From the NCBI GenBank assembly GCA_002369195.1, contig DFEW01000003.1:8115-15443 (forward strand): DNA of 7,329 nt, in the 5' to 3' direction. Positions 5,779-7,329 of this stretch are shown piece after piece (the stretch's first letter is position 1; each line of letters opens with the position of its first letter). This DNA comes from Christensenella sp. UBA3792 (lineage in GTDB: Bacteria; Bacillota; Clostridia; Christensenellales; CAG-138). Position numbers and translations under genes: made by a program. The notes beneath the pieces were generated by a model. That model was not told where the DNA came from and did no database searches. It was given only the letters and a program-made list of their open reading frames with translations.

Positions 5779-6972
5779 ATGAAGCCTGCTGCGATTTTGG
5801 ACATTGGCAGCTCGAAGGTGGTTTGCCTTTCGGGCAGCGTTTTAGATAAGGGCGGCATCGTGGTACACGGCGCCGGCGTTTCGGGATGCGAAGGATATCT
5901 CGGAAACACGTTTCCTGACAAGCAGAGTCTGCACGACGCGATCATTGACGCGGTGCAGAAAGCGGAACAGGAAGCGCGTTCGAGAATTCGCGACGTCGCA
6001 TTGACCGTGCCGGCGGCGTTCTCGAAGCTCGTCCTTTCCGACATGACCATGACGCTCGGCGAACGCGCGCGCGTGGTCGAACCGTCGGACGTCGACCGGC
6101 TCATCGAGCTGTCGTTCCGCAAGATCGGCACGCCGGACGGATACGTGCTCATGCACAGCACGCCGGTATTCTTCCTCGTCGACGGCATCTCCAGCGCGGA
6201 AATGCCGCAGGGCATCATGACCGAGGAGATCTCGGGGCTGATCGCGCACATGTTCGTCGAGGAGGATTACATCGCGACGATCCAGCAGGCGCTCGACGAC
6301 ATCGGCGTGGAAATCTCGATGTGCATCAGCGCGGCGCTCGGCGAAGCGACGATGCTGATTCCGGAAACCGAACGCGTCCGCCCCGCCGTACTCATCGACG
6401 TCGGCTACCGGCAGACCGACATCTGCGTGATCGAAAACGCGGCGCTGACCGGGCTCGCCACGATCCCGATGGGCGGCTATCAGTTCGCGAGTGACCTCGC
6501 CTTCGGGCTTGAGGTGACGCAGCAGTCCGCCGAACAGGCGAAGCGGCGCTTCGTGTTCTCGCTCGATTACGGCGACAAGACCGAGATTCTGCGCTCGGAG
6601 ACCGAATCCAAGCGCGTTGCGAACAGCACGATCGCCTACATCATCGAGGCGCGCGCGAACGATCTTGCCGCGAACATCCGCGAGGAGCTCGACCGGCTGG
6701 AGGTCAATCTCGAATCGCGTCCGATCGTGTACCTTTCCGGCGGCGGATTTTTGATGATGCGCGGATCGCTCGACTTTCTCAAGAAAGCGCTGGGCTTTCC
6801 GATCAAGCGGGACATGCCGTGGACGCCGCGGCTCTCCTCGCCCAACTACTGCAGCGCGTTCGGCGCGCTGAACTTCGTCCTTCGCGCCAACCGTGCAGAC
6901 GACCGTCCGCAGGAAACGGTGCCGGACGAAACGAGCTTCTGGCAGAAATTGAAGGATTTCTTCACGAAATAA
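5779..6972 (+). CDS. ftsA: Cell division protein FtsA (actin-like FtsZ membrane anchor)
   Basis: FtsA is an actin-family ATPase that links FtsZ filaments to the inner face of the membrane and helps recruit the divisome. The 397 residues show phosphate-1 LDIGSSKV (7-14), the FtsA-specific 1C domain (about 75-160, including VALTVPAAF and VLMHSTPVFFLVDG), phosphate-2 LIDVGYRQTDI (205-215), IPMGGYQFASDLA (229-241), and the adenosine motif YLSGGG (318-323). The extreme C-terminus, SFWQKLKDFFTK (386-397), is an amphipathic helix like the membrane-targeting tail of FtsA. The phosphate-2 loop is unusual: family members usually read DIGGGTTD, whereas here YRQ replaces the glycine-rich part, though D, G and TD remain. 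ftsZ follows 37 bases later with no terminator, so the two are cotranscribed. MreB or another actin-like protein is less likely given the 1C domain, tail and neighbour. Confidence 0.9.
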   Translation: MKPAAILDIGSSKVVCLSGSVLDKGGIVVHGAGVSGCEGYLGNTFPDKQSLHDAIIDAVQKAEQEARSRIRDVALTVPAAFSKLVLSDMTMTLGERARVVEPSDVDRLIELSFRKIGTPDGYVLMHSTPVFFLVDGISSAEMPQGIMTEEISGLIAHMFVEEDYIATIQQALDDIGVEISMCISAALGEATMLIPETERVRPAVLIDVGYRQTDICVIENAALTGLATIPMGGYQFASDLAFGLEVTQQSAEQAKRRFVFSLDYGDKTEILRSETESKRVANSTIAYIIEARANDLAANIREELDRLEVNLESRPIVYLSGGGFLMMRGSLDFLKKALGFPIKRDMPWTPRLSSPNYCSAFGALNFVLRANRADDRPQETVPDETSFWQKLKDFFTK

Positions 6973-6990
6973 ATGATTCTGGAAATTAAC

Positions 6991-6998
6991 AAAGGGGG
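6991..6998 (+). promoter_or_regulatory. Ribosome binding site of ftsZ
   Basis: AAAGGGGG at 6991-6998 lies 11 bases upstream of the ftsZ ATG, somewhat further than usual. It is the only candidate in the 37-base gap after ftsA. The spacing may moderate initiation. Confidence 0.6.
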
Positions 6999-7009
6999 AA
7001 CCACCATCC

Positions 7010-7329
7010 ATGTTAGAGAACAATGCAGAAAACACCAACTTTGCACAGATTCGCGTCGTCGGCGTCGGCGGTGCGGGCTGCAACGCGGTCAACCGTATGG
7101 TGCAGTACGGTCTTCAGGGCGTGGAATTCATCGCCGTCAATACCGATAAGCAGGCACTCCAGCTTTCCGCAGGACAGAAAAAGATTCAGATCGGCGAGAA
7201 GCTGACCAAGGGCCTCGGCGCAGGTGCGGACCCCGAAGTCGGCCGTAAGGCGGCGGAAGAAAGCCGCGACGCCATCAGCGAAGCGCTGAAGGGCAGCGAC
7301 ATGATCTTCATCACCGCCGGTATGGGCGG
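7010..7329 (+). CDS. ftsZ: Cell division protein FtsZ, N-terminal part (cut by the window edge)
   Basis: FtsZ is the tubulin-like GTPase that polymerises into the division ring. The window holds the first 106 residues of a protein usually near 350-400. After a short N-terminal stretch ([13 protein letters not shown]) comes the nucleotide-binding [13 protein letters not shown] (18-30), then [11 protein letters not shown] (40-50), [18 protein letters not shown] (68-85) and MIFITAGMG (98-106). The window ends two bases into the codon after GMG, just before the expected tubulin signature GGGTGTG. The frame is open to the edge. It is probably translated from the ftsA transcript. Confidence 0.96.
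   Translation, partial: MLENNAENTNFAQIRVVGVGGAGCNAVNRMVQYGLQGVEFIAVNTDKQALQLSAGQKKIQIGEKLTKGLGAGADPEVGRKAAEESRDAISEALKGSDMIFITAGMG

Noticed and set aside
5842..7092. 416-codon open frame on the minus strand opposite ftsA and the start of ftsZ
   Set aside because: The plus-strand proteins are canonical FtsA and FtsZ. The antisense product is rich in Arg, His, Asp and Val with no recognisable domain, as expected for a shadow frame in GC-rich coding DNA.

Overview
This window looks like a chromosomal housekeeping segment from a high-GC member of the Bacillota (Clostridia-like). The inference rests on four things. The gene order prmA-rsmE-mtaB-HIT is the Firmicutes arrangement. Genes carry strong GGAGG-type ribosome binding sites. 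Promoters are sigma-A-like with 17-base spacers. There is an intrinsic terminator with a flanking T-tract. I cannot name a genus. No mobile element, CRISPR array, tRNA or rRNA is visible.

Left part (1-5584, all minus strand). Read in the direction of transcription, the genes are a UPF0489-like protein with an arginase-style VDAHADL motif (4859-5584), prmA (3862-4818), rsmE (3144-3860), mtaB running in frame into a HIT-family nucleotide-binding protein (1534-3147), and murC (102-1466). A perfect 12-bp inverted-repeat terminator closes the group at 64-91. prmA, rsmE and mtaB are packed with a 1-base gap and a 4-base overlap, so they look translationally coupled. prmA, murC and the UPF0489 gene each have their own promoter-like sequence. 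No terminator is visible between genes, so readthrough along the whole group is likely. PrmA methylates ribosomal protein L11, RsmE methylates 16S rRNA, and MtaB modifies tRNA A37. Together they form a translation-quality group, with a peptidoglycan precursor ligase (MurC) at its end.

Right part (5585-7329). An AT-rich divergent intergenic region carries a near-consensus extended -10 promoter driving ftsA (5779-6972) and then ftsZ (7010 to the window end, truncated) on the plus strand. The FtsA has the C-terminal amphipathic membrane-targeting tail but a degenerate phosphate-2 loop. FtsZ shows the N-terminal GTP-binding motif and is cut just before the tubulin signature loop.

The most notable observations are these: mtaB has lost a stop codon and encodes an MtaB-HIT fusion while keeping a strong internal ribosome binding site for HIT; the UPF0489 gene has a promoter so close to its start that its mRNA should be leaderless or nearly so; and a promoter -35 element lies at the end of the upstream gene. 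I found no clear evidence of a wholly new multi-gene system here.
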